Assembly: GCA_934378145.1 (NCBI GenBank)
Contig: CAKXXW010000001.1
Span: 77,736 to 141,735 of the forward strand
Reading direction: 5' to 3'
DNA: 64,000 nucleotides
DNA from: an uncultured Eubacteriales bacterium
GTDB lineage: Bacteria; Bacillota; Clostridia; Oscillospirales; CAG-272
Part shown: one piece after another, positions 42,445-50,275 of the stretch
Layout of the letters: each line of letters begins with the position of its first letter
Position numbering within the stretch: the stretch's first letter is position 1
The notes under the pieces: model-generated
Seen by the model: only the letters and a program-made list of their open reading frames with translations
What the model was told of the DNA's origin: nothing
The model's database searches: none
Program-made: the position numbers and the translations under genes

Positions 42445-44208
42445 TTAGCTATTATTTTGTGCGACATTGTTGATGTATATTTTTCCTTCATTGATATTGG
42501 TTGTACCTATGTCTTTTGCGCCGGAAGTATATGCAATTATGCCGTCTACAGTTTTCTTTTCCGTAGGAACATAGATTGCACCAGTGTTTTTATTGTCGGA
42601 CACTGTTATTTCTGAGTTGGTTGAGCATAATACAGTAATTCCAGCAGTGTATGCATATCCGTGAAGAACTCCATTATTCGTATTATTCATTATTTTAACG
42701 GTATTCTTCAGTTGAGTTTTGTTGCAATCATAATTAACATATCCAACAATTCCAGCTGCTTTTGATCCGCCGTCGTTACCAATAACGGTAATTTCTGCAT
42801 TGTTGACACAATTGCTGATTGTCAACGCCGCTTGAGTGTTGTTGGCAGTCGAATTATACGCTCTTCCCAAGACGCCGGCAACGGCATCGACCGCTGTAAC
42901 CGAACCGTTGACAGTGATACCGGTGATAGTAACATTATCCATACCGAAGCCGACAAGCGCCGCAACAGAGTCGCCTGTCATCTGAATCCTTGATGTATCA
43001 ATGTCAACATCGGTCAGGGTCAAATTCATTATCGTAGCGTTTTTAACCAGTCCGAACAAGCCGTATGCATATGCCGTTTCACTACCGCTCGTATATACAT
43101 CGTTGTAGATTTGATCTTTATCGGGATTGTAGCCCTTATTGTTCAAATTCGAAATGGTCTTGTTGTTTCCATCAAAGATGCCACTGAACGGCTTTGCAGC
43201 CGCATTATGTCTTCCACCGATTCCGATGGGAGTCCAGCCGTCGTTAAGCCTTATGTCCTTCTGCAAAACGACCTTTGTATCACCAAAAGTATTCGCGCCC
43301 GAGTTAACAATATCTCTGAAGATTTCCAAACCCTTCAGATCATATATGTTATAATCGCCGCCGACTTGCGCTCCGACGACTGTAACATTGCTTGCCGTCA
43401 CCTTTGCGATATAGCCATTATTTGTAAGCTTGGCATCTGTGCCAACGCTCTCAACATTAAACACGACGCCGGTCGATTCGACCTTAACATGTCCCTTAGT
43501 TACCGACAGCTCGCTGCAAGCACCATAAATGTGAAGTGACTCACCTTTGACGTCTGTAACTTGAATTTTCTTTGCAACCCCGTAGAAGTCGACATTGTCA
43601 CTCCCTGCATCAATGGTAAGTACAGTCGAAATACCGTTCGTGCGGATAACTACATCCTGCGACGTGCCGGTCTTGCCCTTATATGTCAGTGCTGTAATAG
43701 CAAGGCATTTGCCCGCGTCAAAGCCGACGGTGAGATTTTTGTCACCGAAATCGGGGGCGGCTTCGCTGTTCCAATAAATCGAGAAGGTCTGATCCTTAGG
43801 AGCCTTGTCATAGATCTTCCAGAGCTTGTAGGTCTCGGCTGTAGTGACCTCACCGTTCTTGAGGCTCGTTTCGGGGATGTACTCGACCTTACCGTCCTTG
43901 AAGTAGCAGAAAACATCGTTCTTGCCGTCCCAGAGGATCTCGTTGCCCGTTGCCGAGGCATTGATCTTTCCGACGTCGTAGCCGAATGCCGCAGCTGCCT
44001 TGAGCGCGTCGGTCATGGTCTTGTGCTCCGCATTGTCCGCCACAAGTGCTGTGTTGAGGTTGCGCACGAGCTGTGTGTCCTTCGACACGTTAGCCTTCTG
44101 AATAAGGCTTGCGAAGGTCGGGATAAGCACTGCCGCGAGTATGGCAATTATCGCAATCACGATGACCAGCTCGACGATAGTGAAACCCCTTTTGGTGCTT
44201 CTTTTCAT
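42445..44208 (-). CDS. Prepilin-like surface protein 2, beneath a candidate invertible promoter
   Basis: A 587-residue protein with the same N-terminal leader and hydrophobic helix as prepilin-like protein 1 (MKRSTKRG, then FTIVELVIVIAIIAILAAV). The chain then differs completely. Residues about 40-160 are a globular region (AFGYDVGKINASATGNEILW). The rest is a long, Asn/Thr/Val/Gly-rich repeat region with GLUG-like units such as VAALVGFGMDNVTITGITVNGSVT and KAAGIVGYV, suggesting a beta-helix adhesin. The 3' half has visibly lower GC than its neighbours, pointing to acquisition or rapid change of the passenger. The ATG at 44208 has AAGGAG 8 nt upstream; upstream in-frame starts run through the switch repeat. 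Predicted OFF in this orientation. Confidence 0.85.
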   Translation of the reverse strand: MKRSTKRGFTIVELVIVIAIIAILAAVLIPTFASLIQKANVSKDTQLVRNLNTALVADNAEHKTMTDALKAAAAFGYDVGKINASATGNEILWDGKNDVFCYFKDGKVEYIPETSLKNGEVTTAETYKLWKIYDKAPKDQTFSIYWNSEAAPDFGDKNLTVGFDAGKCLAITALTYKGKTGTSQDVVIRTNGISTVLTIDAGSDNVDFYGVAKKIQVTDVKGESLHIYGACSELSVTKGHVKVESTGVVFNVESVGTDAKLTNNGYIAKVTASNVTVVGAQVGGDYNIYDLKGLEIFRDIVNSGANTFGDTKVVLQKDIRLNDGWTPIGIGGRHNAAAKPFSGIFDGNNKTISNLNNKGYNPDKDQIYNDVYTSGSETAYAYGLFGLVKNATIMNLTLTDVDIDTSRIQMTGDSVAALVGFGMDNVTITGITVNGSVTAVDAVAGVLGRAYNSTANNTQAALTISNCVNNAEITVIGNDGGSKAAGIVGYVNYDCNKTQLKNTVKIMNNTNNGVLHGYAYTAGITVLCSTNSEITVSDNKNTGAIYVPTEKKTVDGIIAYTSGAKDIGTTNINEGKIYINNVAQNNS

Positions 44209-44260
44209 GGTTTTTTCTCCTTTTCTGATTTGTTTTTCGCGGTAAGACGCGAATCTTTTT

Positions 44261-44429
44261 CGCAGAGTTACCAACTCTACGAAGTAAAAAGGGCTTTTAA
44301 GACCATAAAAATGAAGCTCAAATGGATTTTGTTCACAAATCAATGGACAAATAAAATATTTTTTCGAAATTCTATTGACATTGGAGGGGCTTTGTGGTAT
44401 AATCCCGTCGTAGAGTTGGTAACTTTACG
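44261..44429. other. Candidate invertible promoter segment (inverton) 2, OFF orientation
   Basis: Same plan and same 169-bp length as inverton 1. Inverted repeats at 44261-44281 and 44409-44429 match at 19 of 21 positions, with the same two mismatches (in the outer arms) as in copy 1. The core TTGGTAA is flanked by CGTAGAG and CTYTRCG arms. The only good promoter inside points away from the pilin gene toward the terminator at 44437-44456. Confidence 0.75.
44375..44403 (+). promoter_or_regulatory. Perfect consensus promoter inside inverton 2
   Basis: TTGACA (44375-44380), 17-bp spacer, TATAAT (44398-44403). Transcription would start at about 44410 and stop at 44456-44461, giving an RNA of only about 50 nt. 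Confidence 0.88.
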
Positions 44430-44436
44430 AAAAAAA

Positions 44437-44456
44437 CCTCGCAGAAATCTGCGAGG
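44437..44456. terminator. Bidirectional terminator between inverton 2 and the hydroxyacid dehydrogenase operon
   Basis: CCTCGCAG (44437-44444) with CTGCGAGG (44449-44456), A run before and T run after. It blocks the OFF-state promoter and ends the seven-gene operon arriving from the right. Confidence 0.9.
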
Positions 44457-44483
44457 TTTTTCTTTATATTATTTTTTGCCTGT

Positions 44484-45488
44484 TTATCTTCGTGACATCT
44501 GCTCGACGCGGGCGCGAAGCACCTCGTGCGCGAGCGGCTCTCCGCGGTCAATGAATCCCGCGCTCTCAATCAGGAGATCCTTCGTTATCACCTGCCGCAG
44601 ATCGACCGTCGGACCCGCCATATGCGGCATCATTATGACATTGTCAAGCTCAAGGAGCGGATTTCCGGGCTTCACCGGTTCCTTCTCGTACACATCGAGG
44701 AAGGCACGGAAGCGCCCCGTTTTCAGTTCCTCTACCAGCGCCGCCTCATCGACGACGGCTCCGCGCGAGGTATTTACAAAGAGCGCGCCGGGCTTTATCA
44801 TTCCGAGCAGCTCCTTTCCGATAAGGTGATGCGTCGCGTCAATCAGCGGAGTGTGAAGCGTTATTATCTCGCTCTCAGAGAAAAGCTCTTCAAGGCTGAC
44901 CTGCGTCAGCCCGTATTTTTTCACATCCTCTTCGGGCAGGGGCTTTATATCGTAGACCGAAATGTCACAGCCGAAGGGCTTCAGCAGCGGAACGAGGTAG
45001 CGCGCTATCGTGCCGTAGCTGACGATGCCGACCTTCCTGCCCGAAAGCCCGATGTTCGTATCGGTTTGTTTTTTCCATTCACCGCCCTTAAGCTTTGCGC
45101 TGAAATACGGAATATCGCGCAACGCGGCAAGGATATAGGCGACCGTCCCCTCGGCGACCGAGCGCGCGAACCAATCGTTGCCGCAGATGACTCTGATGCC
45201 TCGCTCCCATTCTTCGTCGCTCGTTACAGGCACGACCGTACCGCAAAGGTGAGTGTGGAGCTTCAGCTTCGGCGCCCGTGCAAGGATCCCCTCATCGAGC
45301 TTCGGCGATCCCCAGAAGGTTATATATGTATCGCAGTCGGCGATCCTCTCGTCGATGTCGTCGGCTGTCAGCTTGCCGCTCTGCTCCTTCCAGCATATCT
45401 CGCCGAGGCTCTCGGCAAGCGCGACATTTTCGGGCGTAAAGAATGTATCGAAATTAACCCCGTGCGGGCAGGCTACAAATGCTTTCAT
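44484..45488 (-). CDS. D-2-hydroxyacid dehydrogenase family protein
   Basis: A 334-residue NAD(P)-dependent dehydrogenase of the phosphoglycerate/glyoxylate reductase type. Catalytic residues are present: Arg in NTSRGAVVDE, Glu in DVYEKEP, His in MMPHMAGPT. The Rossmann glycine motif is altered: where GxGxxG is usual it reads GIVSYGTIAR, with Ser and Ala at two Gly positions, which may affect cofactor binding. It is the last gene of the operon starting at 50179, 5 nt after the OYE-family gene. The substrate is unknown; the neighbours suggest a sugar-acid or ketoacid. Confidence 0.88.
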   Translation of the reverse strand: MKAFVACPHGVNFDTFFTPENVALAESLGEICWKEQSGKLTADDIDERIADCDTYITFWGSPKLDEGILARAPKLKLHTHLCGTVVPVTSDEEWERGIRVICGNDWFARSVAEGTVAYILAALRDIPYFSAKLKGGEWKKQTDTNIGLSGRKVGIVSYGTIARYLVPLLKPFGCDISVYDIKPLPEEDVKKYGLTQVSLEELFSESEIITLHTPLIDATHHLIGKELLGMIKPGALFVNTSRGAVVDEAALVEELKTGRFRAFLDVYEKEPVKPGNPLLELDNVIMMPHMAGPTVDLRQVITKDLLIESAGFIDRGEPLAHEVLRARVEQMSRR

Positions 45489-45493
45489 GACCT

Positions 45494-46786
45494 TTATTTA
45501 TCTCCTTTTTTCATTACTTTTTCTCTGTAAAGCGGAAGGTAGACCTCTTTGTCGTAAACGACGCATCCCGGCGTGCTTCCGGCGCGCATAAGCTCGGTAC
45601 ACTTACCGCAGGTAAGGCAGAGCCGGTCGCCTTTCATTTCCCGCCCCGCCGCTATGTCGCGGGCAAGGTCTGGGTAAGAGAAGGTCTGCCGCCCGAATCC
45701 GACCATCGCCGAAAGCCCCGCCTTCACACATCCCGCGGCGACATTCGGCGCGAGCGAGCCGAAAAAGCTCCAGCCCGTCGAAACTACGGGAACACTTTGG
45801 CAGACCGAGGCGACCTCGCCCGCTCCGTTTATCATCCGCATGGCGCTCGCGAGCGGCTCTTCCGCCTTTGCAAACGCCGTCGGACGGTTGACCTCATTAT
45901 TATAGTAGGGATTTCCCATCGTTATGTCAAGCAGTCCGACACCCGCGGCGACAAGGTCGGCGGCTATCTTCTTCGCCTCGGTAAGGTCGGGAACGCCGGG
46001 GACTCCGGAATCGCCGAGTCCGTAAGGATAAGGATACCCGTCATAGGCATTGAAGCGCGAGGCAACGGTCATATTCCCTCCGACAGAGGACTTCACCGCC
46101 TTTACCGAATCGAGCAGGAGCCGTTCGCGGTTTTCAAGAGTTCCGCCGTACTTCCCTTCACGGGCGTAAGCCGACAGAAGCTCCGACAGAAGGTAGCCGT
46201 GACACGCCTTCACATCGACACCGTCAAAGCCGGCGCTCTCCGCGAGCCTTGCCGACGCGGCATACCTTTCGGGCAGGGCGTCAAGGTAGCCGTCGGAAAG
46301 GATCCGATCGGTACCGAGCGCTTTTTCGCCCTCGAATATCTCCTTGTTGACGGCAATGAGAGGCTCCGGGAAGCCGTTCGGATTAGAGTGCCTTCCCGAA
46401 TGGGTGAGCTGGCAGATAAGGAGCGGCTCATAGCCGTTTTCCTTAAGGCAGACGCTCTTGATCTTCTCAACAAGTGCCGCAAAGGCATCCCTGTTCTCTT
46501 CGGTCAGCCACATCTGACGCGGGTTTGCCCTTCCCTCCGGCAATATCGCCGTAGCCTCGAACCAGATAAGTCCGGGGCCTCCCGCGGCAAAGCGCAGGTA
46601 GCGGCGCACGGTAAGCTCATCGGGACTTCCCGAATGTGTGCCGTCACAGCCCTCCATAGCCTGATAGACTATCCTGTTCGGTGCGGCTTTTTTCCCGACG
46701 GCAACGCTCTCCGACAGCACGGAGATGTCGTCGCTCCACGGAATATTTTGCGGCAGGTCTTCTCTTTTCTGCGGTCTTCTGTACAT
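45494..46786 (-). CDS. Old yellow enzyme/NADH:flavin oxidoreductase family protein
   Basis: A 430-residue flavin TIM-barrel protein. The FMN-binding start APNRIVYQAMEGCDG, the LICQLTHSGRHSNP active-site region and the GFDGVDVKACHGYLLSELLS segment are typical of OYE-like enzymes. The C-terminal CLTCGKCTELMRAGSTPGC resembles the Cys cluster of the 2,4-dienoyl-CoA reductase subgroup, so an iron-sulfur site is possible, but the following flavodoxin-like domains of that subgroup are absent. Gaps of 15 and 5 nt to its neighbours indicate one operon. The substrate is unknown. Confidence 0.87.
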   Translation of the reverse strand: MYRRPQKREDLPQNIPWSDDISVLSESVAVGKKAAPNRIVYQAMEGCDGTHSGSPDELTVRRYLRFAAGGPGLIWFEATAILPEGRANPRQMWLTEENRDAFAALVEKIKSVCLKENGYEPLLICQLTHSGRHSNPNGFPEPLIAVNKEIFEGEKALGTDRILSDGYLDALPERYAASARLAESAGFDGVDVKACHGYLLSELLSAYAREGKYGGTLENRERLLLDSVKAVKSSVGGNMTVASRFNAYDGYPYPYGLGDSGVPGVPDLTEAKKIAADLVAAGVGLLDITMGNPYYNNEVNRPTAFAKAEEPLASAMRMINGAGEVASVCQSVPVVSTGWSFFGSLAPNVAAGCVKAGLSAMVGFGRQTFSYPDLARDIAAGREMKGDRLCLTCGKCTELMRAGSTPGCVVYDKEVYLPLYREKVMKKGDK

Positions 46787-46801
46787 TTCTGTGTCCTTTC
46801 T

Positions 46802-47605
46802 TCAAACAAGTCCGGCGTCCGACAGCAATGCAAAAAGGCTGTCGAGCGCCTCTTCAAGCGGCGGAAGCTCAGGATGCCACAGGCTCTCCCATTCGAGCGA
46901 GAAACAGCCGTCGTAGCCGCCGTCGAGCAGGGTTTTCACTATCGGAACTATCGGGATGTCTCCCTTGCCCGGGAGGACGAGCTTTCCGGTGCCGGAATCA
47001 AAGTCCTTGATATGAACATGCCTCGTATAAGGCACGATGAAATCGTAAAAGCGCAGGAAATCGTCGCCGTAATCGGCGTGCGAATGGGCAATGTCCCATA
47101 TGATGCCGAAGTTTTCAGTGCCGCAAAGCCCGTCAACGACCGGCGACAGCGCCGCCTCATTGCAGAAATCTCCGTGGACCTCGAGAAGTACCGACACGCC
47201 GCTGTCGGCGGCAAAGTCGCAAAGCTCTCCGATCCCGTCGATGACCCTTTGCGTTGCCGCCCTGCGGTCATCTCCGAATTTATTTCCGAAAACTCTTATA
47301 TAAGGGATCCCGAGCTTCTTTGCAAGCGTGATGCTCCGTCTGCCCTCATCGAGCGCCGCTTCGAGCTTTTTCTCCGAATGGAAGGCGCACGATGTTCCGA
47401 GGACTGCGGGTCTGATCCCGGCGCGCAGAAACATTTCCTTTGTATCTCCGATATTTTCGTCGGAAAATTCGGGGATCACCGAAATATCGGTGCCGCCGCT
47501 CATTCCGCGAAGCTCAAGATCTTCTATCCCGTAGCGTGCGGCGAGCGAAATTATATCCTTAAGCGACCGCTCGGTGCATCCGAGCGTCGAAAAACACAGG
47601 TTCAT
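46802..47605 (-). CDS. Sugar phosphate isomerase/epimerase family protein (TIM barrel)
   Basis: A 267-residue xylose-isomerase-like TIM barrel. Metal-ligand positions fit the family: Glu in LLEVHGDFCNE, Asp/His in IIWDIAHSH, HVHIKDF, and Glu in CFSLEWES. Such proteins isomerise or epimerise free sugars or sugar acids. It lies 20 nt after alr and 15 nt before the OYE-family gene. With the OYE and hydroxyacid dehydrogenase genes it may form a small sugar-acid route, which is inference from context only. Confidence 0.88.
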   Translation of the reverse strand: MNLCFSTLGCTERSLKDIISLAARYGIEDLELRGMSGGTDISVIPEFSDENIGDTKEMFLRAGIRPAVLGTSCAFHSEKKLEAALDEGRRSITLAKKLGIPYIRVFGNKFGDDRRAATQRVIDGIGELCDFAADSGVSVLLEVHGDFCNEAALSPVVDGLCGTENFGIIWDIAHSHADYGDDFLRFYDFIVPYTRHVHIKDFDSGTGKLVLPGKGDIPIVPIVKTLLDGGYDGCFSLEWESLWHPELPPLEEALDSLFALLSDAGLV

Positions 47606-47625
47606 TTAATAAGGTCGACCTTTCT

Positions 47626-48729
47626 TCATTCAATATATTGCTTCGGTACCCTGCGCGAAGGGGCGAGAAGTATCTCATAAGGTATCGTGCCGATACGGTC
47701 GGCAAGCTCGCACGCGTCTATCGTTTCTTCGCCGTCACGCCCGAGAAGCACCGCGCGGTCACCCTTTTTCACACCGTCGACGGATGAGACATCGACAAGC
47801 ATCTGATCCATGCAGATCCTTCCGATGATCGGACAGCGCTTCCCGCAAACAAGGACATCCGCCCGACCCGAAAAGGCTCTGAAATATCCGTCGCCGTAAC
47901 CGACCGCAAGGGTCGCAACCTTCATCCTTCGTGGTGCGCGGAAGGTGCAACCGTAGCTCACACAGTCTCCCGCCGAAAGCTCCTTCAGAAAAGCCACCTC
48001 GGTGTACCACGACAGCGCGGGCTTTACGCAGTCATACCCCGGGAGCGGAGAATAACCGTACATTATTATCCCGAGCCTTACCATATCGTAATAAGCCTGC
48101 GGGAATCTGATTATCCCCGAACTTGCGCCGGCGTGGCGTATTATTCCCTGCGGCAAAAGCGAGGTCAGCTCTTCAAATTTTTCTATCTGGAGGAGAGTGT
48201 AATCCTCGCTCTCTCCGTCGGCATCGGCAAAATGTGTGAAGGCACCCGTAAGCCTTACCGAAGGCTCGTGCGAGAGCGCTTCAAGCACCGAAAGGACCTC
48301 GCCCTCTGTCCGTGCGCCTATCCTACCCATACCCGTGTCGAGCTTGAGGTGAACATCGGCCGTCCTGCCGTGTATTTTACAAAGCTCACCGAGCATCCTC
48401 ACATCGTCGGGATCGCAGACGGTCTGCGTAAGACCTTCAAGCACGCTCGCTTCGGCTCCGCGGTAATTCACCTCTCCGAGAACAAGTATCGGAGCGCTTA
48501 TTCCTGCGCGTCGCAGCTCCTCGCCCTCCTCGGGTATCGCAACGCCGAGGAAATCCGCCCCCGAGGACAGCGCCGTCAGTGCTACGGGGACAGCTCCGTG
48601 ACCGTAGGCATCGGCTTTCACCACGGCGAGCTTATGTATATCTGCCGGAAGGCTCCGGCAGATGGCAGAGACATTTCCGGCTATCCTGCGAAGGTCTATC
48701 TCGGTATAATTGTTTCTGTATTCGGTCAA
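47626..48729 (-). CDS. alr: Alanine racemase
   Basis: A PLP enzyme that makes D-alanine for peptidoglycan. The 367-residue product has the PLP lysine in VVKADAYGHGAV (about residue 38) and the second catalytic base Tyr in VSYGCTFRAP; MGRIGARTEGE and YGDGYFRAFSG are further family motifs. It sits in the middle of a seven-gene operon, 7 nt after the S24/S26 peptidase gene, an unusual setting for a cell-wall gene. Confidence 0.97.
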   Translation of the reverse strand: MTEYRNNYTEIDLRRIAGNVSAICRSLPADIHKLAVVKADAYGHGAVPVALTALSSGADFLGVAIPEEGEELRRAGISAPILVLGEVNYRGAEASVLEGLTQTVCDPDDVRMLGELCKIHGRTADVHLKLDTGMGRIGARTEGEVLSVLEALSHEPSVRLTGAFTHFADADGESEDYTLLQIEKFEELTSLLPQGIIRHAGASSGIIRFPQAYYDMVRLGIIMYGYSPLPGYDCVKPALSWYTEVAFLKELSAGDCVSYGCTFRAPRRMKVATLAVGYGDGYFRAFSGRADVLVCGKRCPIIGRICMDQMLVDVSSVDGVKKGDRAVLLGRDGEETIDACELADRIGTIPYEILLAPSRRVPKQYIE

Positions 48730-48736
48730 AAAAGAG

Positions 48737-49210
48737 TCATCTCCTTCCGGACAGTTTCCGGAATCTGCCGACGATCGGCAGGTATATCCGTCGCAGCTTC
48801 AGATTTTTACGGCGCCTCACATAGCGAAGGTTCTCGGGTGAGTCGGCTTCGATCCTCCTGCCGTTTATTATGAAGGCGGAAGCGTACGCTATCATCTGCT
48901 CTCTCCGTATCCCCTTCTCGGGCAGGTACTGATTGTCGCCGCACATAGTGAAGCTCTCACCCTCTCTGCCGACGATCCTGTGAAGCACATAAGCGCCGCC
49001 CTCACGGCGGTAAAGCACCGTATCACCGGGTGAAAGCTCCTCCGGAAGAGCCGAAAGCATCACCGAATCGCGCCCCTCATGTATCAGCGGGAGCATACTC
49101 GTTCCTTTCGGATAAAGCTCGAACTCCCCGCCGCTTTCGATGACACGGCGGATGATACCTTCAAGCTCCGAAAGGCGGTAGCTCTCAGTCCTCCGTGACG
49201 ATCCCGGCAT
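48737..49210 (-). CDS. S24/S26-family peptidase, signal peptidase-like
   Basis: A 157-residue serine protease-like protein. The nucleophile is in PKGTSMLPLIHEGRDSV. The second catalytic position reads VLHRIVG, with His rather than Lys, as in the Sec11/SipW type. A MCGDNQYLPEKGI block completes the fold. No strong N-terminal membrane anchor is visible; a hydrophobic stretch occurs near the C-terminal basic tail only weakly. It overlaps the PqqD gene by 26 nt. In such clusters this protein is thought to process a peptide or secreted protein, but no candidate substrate gene is adjacent. Confidence 0.83.
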   Translation of the reverse strand: MPGSSRRTESYRLSELEGIIRRVIESGGEFELYPKGTSMLPLIHEGRDSVMLSALPEELSPGDTVLYRREGGAYVLHRIVGREGESFTMCGDNQYLPEKGIRREQMIAYASAFIINGRRIEADSPENLRYVRRRKNLKLRRIYLPIVGRFRKLSGRR

Positions 49211-49454
49211 CTCTGAGCGCTCCGACTATGCGCGCAACATCGGCGGCGGCGCGGGTGCGGTCGACCTCGTAGGCTTCGGTCAGCGCGTCGGTGATCTGCT
49301 CCTCGGTCACATCGTTTTCAAGCTGCTCCCAGATGAAGAGCGCGGTGCCGTTCAGCTTTATCATACCGTGAAAGCTCTTCGACATCTCCCCGACCGGTAC
49401 GGCGACATTTTCGCCCGCGATCTTATCGACTATGAATCCCTGTTTCCTTTTCAT
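49185..49454 (-). CDS. PqqD-family peptide-binding protein (RRE)
   Basis: An 89-residue stand-alone PqqD fold (RiPP recognition element). Family features are GENVAVPVGEMSKSFHGMIKLNGTALFIWEQLENDVTEEQITDALTEAYEVDRTRAAADVARIV: a three-strand sheet followed by three helices. In RiPP pathways PqqD presents a precursor peptide to a modifying enzyme. Here it is sandwiched, with overlaps, between an HPr-kinase-like gene and a signal-peptidase-like gene. No radical SAM or other modifying enzyme is next to it, so the partner is unknown. Confidence 0.88.
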   Translation of the reverse strand: MKRKQGFIVDKIAGENVAVPVGEMSKSFHGMIKLNGTALFIWEQLENDVTEEQITDALTEAYEVDRTRAAADVARIVGALRDAGIVTED

Positions 49455-50179
49455 TTTATTGTCCTCTCAGCATTATCGTTCATTCCTTTATATGCAACAT
49501 CTACCGCTTCGTCGGAAATATTGCAGGTCAGCCGGTAGCACCCGACGCACGACACAAGGTCACCGAGCAGCGGAAAGAGCCTTGCGACATCCTCCTCACT
49601 TTCGGGCATAAGTATCTGCGGAAAGATAAGATTCACCGCTTCGCTCCTGCCGATCCGCACTATCCGGTTTTCCTTTCCCCTCTCGAGGAAGCATATCGCA
49701 CTGAGAGGCGAGCGGGTGTTCTCGTTCAGCCCCTCCTTTCCGCACCACGGCGTTCCGTAGGCAAAAAAGTCCTCACCGTCGCGCCTGAATATCGGCTTGT
49801 CCCCGTTGATCATCCTTGCGCGGTCGCCGAAATGCTTCAGCCAGAGCATGGCGTGCGTCGATTTTCCGGTGCCGCTCGGCGCGGCGAATGCATAAGCCCT
49901 CCCGTCGCACTCGACCACCGCCGAATGAAAAAGAAAGGCTCCGTATTCCGGCATCCTCCGGCAGATATTACGGTAGATGCAGACGCTCTCGGCGTAGGCA
50001 TCCGACACCGACGAAACAGCCGCGCGCTTTTCATTTCCGATCTCGCTGTCGGAGGCACGGACGGTAAAATCCGGACTTTTGTCGCAGATATAATCGTCGC
50101 AAAGCCTTCGGACAAGGGCATACCTGTTATCAATGCCCACTGTCTTTCCCGCGATCCCGATAACGAACAAAGCGCACAC
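49451..50179 (-). CDS. HPr kinase-like serine kinase (PqqD-associated)
   Basis: A 242-residue protein with a P-loop FAAPSGTGKSTHAMLW and, downstream, NGDKPIFR and GTPWCGKEGLNEN blocks that match HprK-type kinases. It lacks the usual N-terminal HprK domain, so it belongs to the short group often found with PqqD and S24/S26 peptidases. Its stop overlaps the pqqD start by 4 nt. The GTG at 50179 is taken as start, but a TTG at 50170 has better ribosome-site spacing (GGGAG, 8 nt). First gene of the seven-gene operon. The phosphorylation target is unknown. Confidence 0.82.
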   Translation of the reverse strand: MCALFVIGIAGKTVGIDNRYALVRRLCDDYICDKSPDFTVRASDSEIGNEKRAAVSSVSDAYAESVCIYRNICRRMPEYGAFLFHSAVVECDGRAYAFAAPSGTGKSTHAMLWLKHFGDRARMINGDKPIFRRDGEDFFAYGTPWCGKEGLNENTRSPLSAICFLERGKENRIVRIGRSEAVNLIFPQILMPESEEDVARLFPLLGDLVSCVGCYRLTCNISDEAVDVAYKGMNDNAERTIK

Positions 50180-50206
50180 TCCCTTTCCGAATGATTATTC
50201 TGTTTT

Positions 50207-50235
50207 ATTTTATCACATAATACTGAAAAAAGCAA
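50207..50235 (-). promoter_or_regulatory. Promoter for the HprK-PqqD-S26-alr operon
   Basis: On the minus strand: TTGCTT (50235-50230), 17-bp spacer, TAAAAT (50212-50207) with TGA extension. No other good promoter is seen down to 44484, supporting a single long transcript. Confidence 0.6.
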
Positions 50236-50275
50236 CCGCGGATTTCTCTTTTTTATCCGCGGGAAAGGAATATTC

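Larger units (their letters stand above)
44090..44467. repeat. Direct long repeat, copy 2 (pilin start, leader, switch, terminator)
   Basis: The counterpart of 16461-16838, with equal length and no net gap. Differences cluster in the interior of the switch and in the promoter spacer, while the repeat arms, -35, -10, ribosome site and terminator are kept. Confidence 0.9.

Noticed and set aside
50236..50262. Hairpin before mgtE as an M-box magnesium riboswitch
   Set aside because: The whole leader is under 100 nt and holds a single 8-bp stem; the M-box needs about 150 nt or more with several helices.
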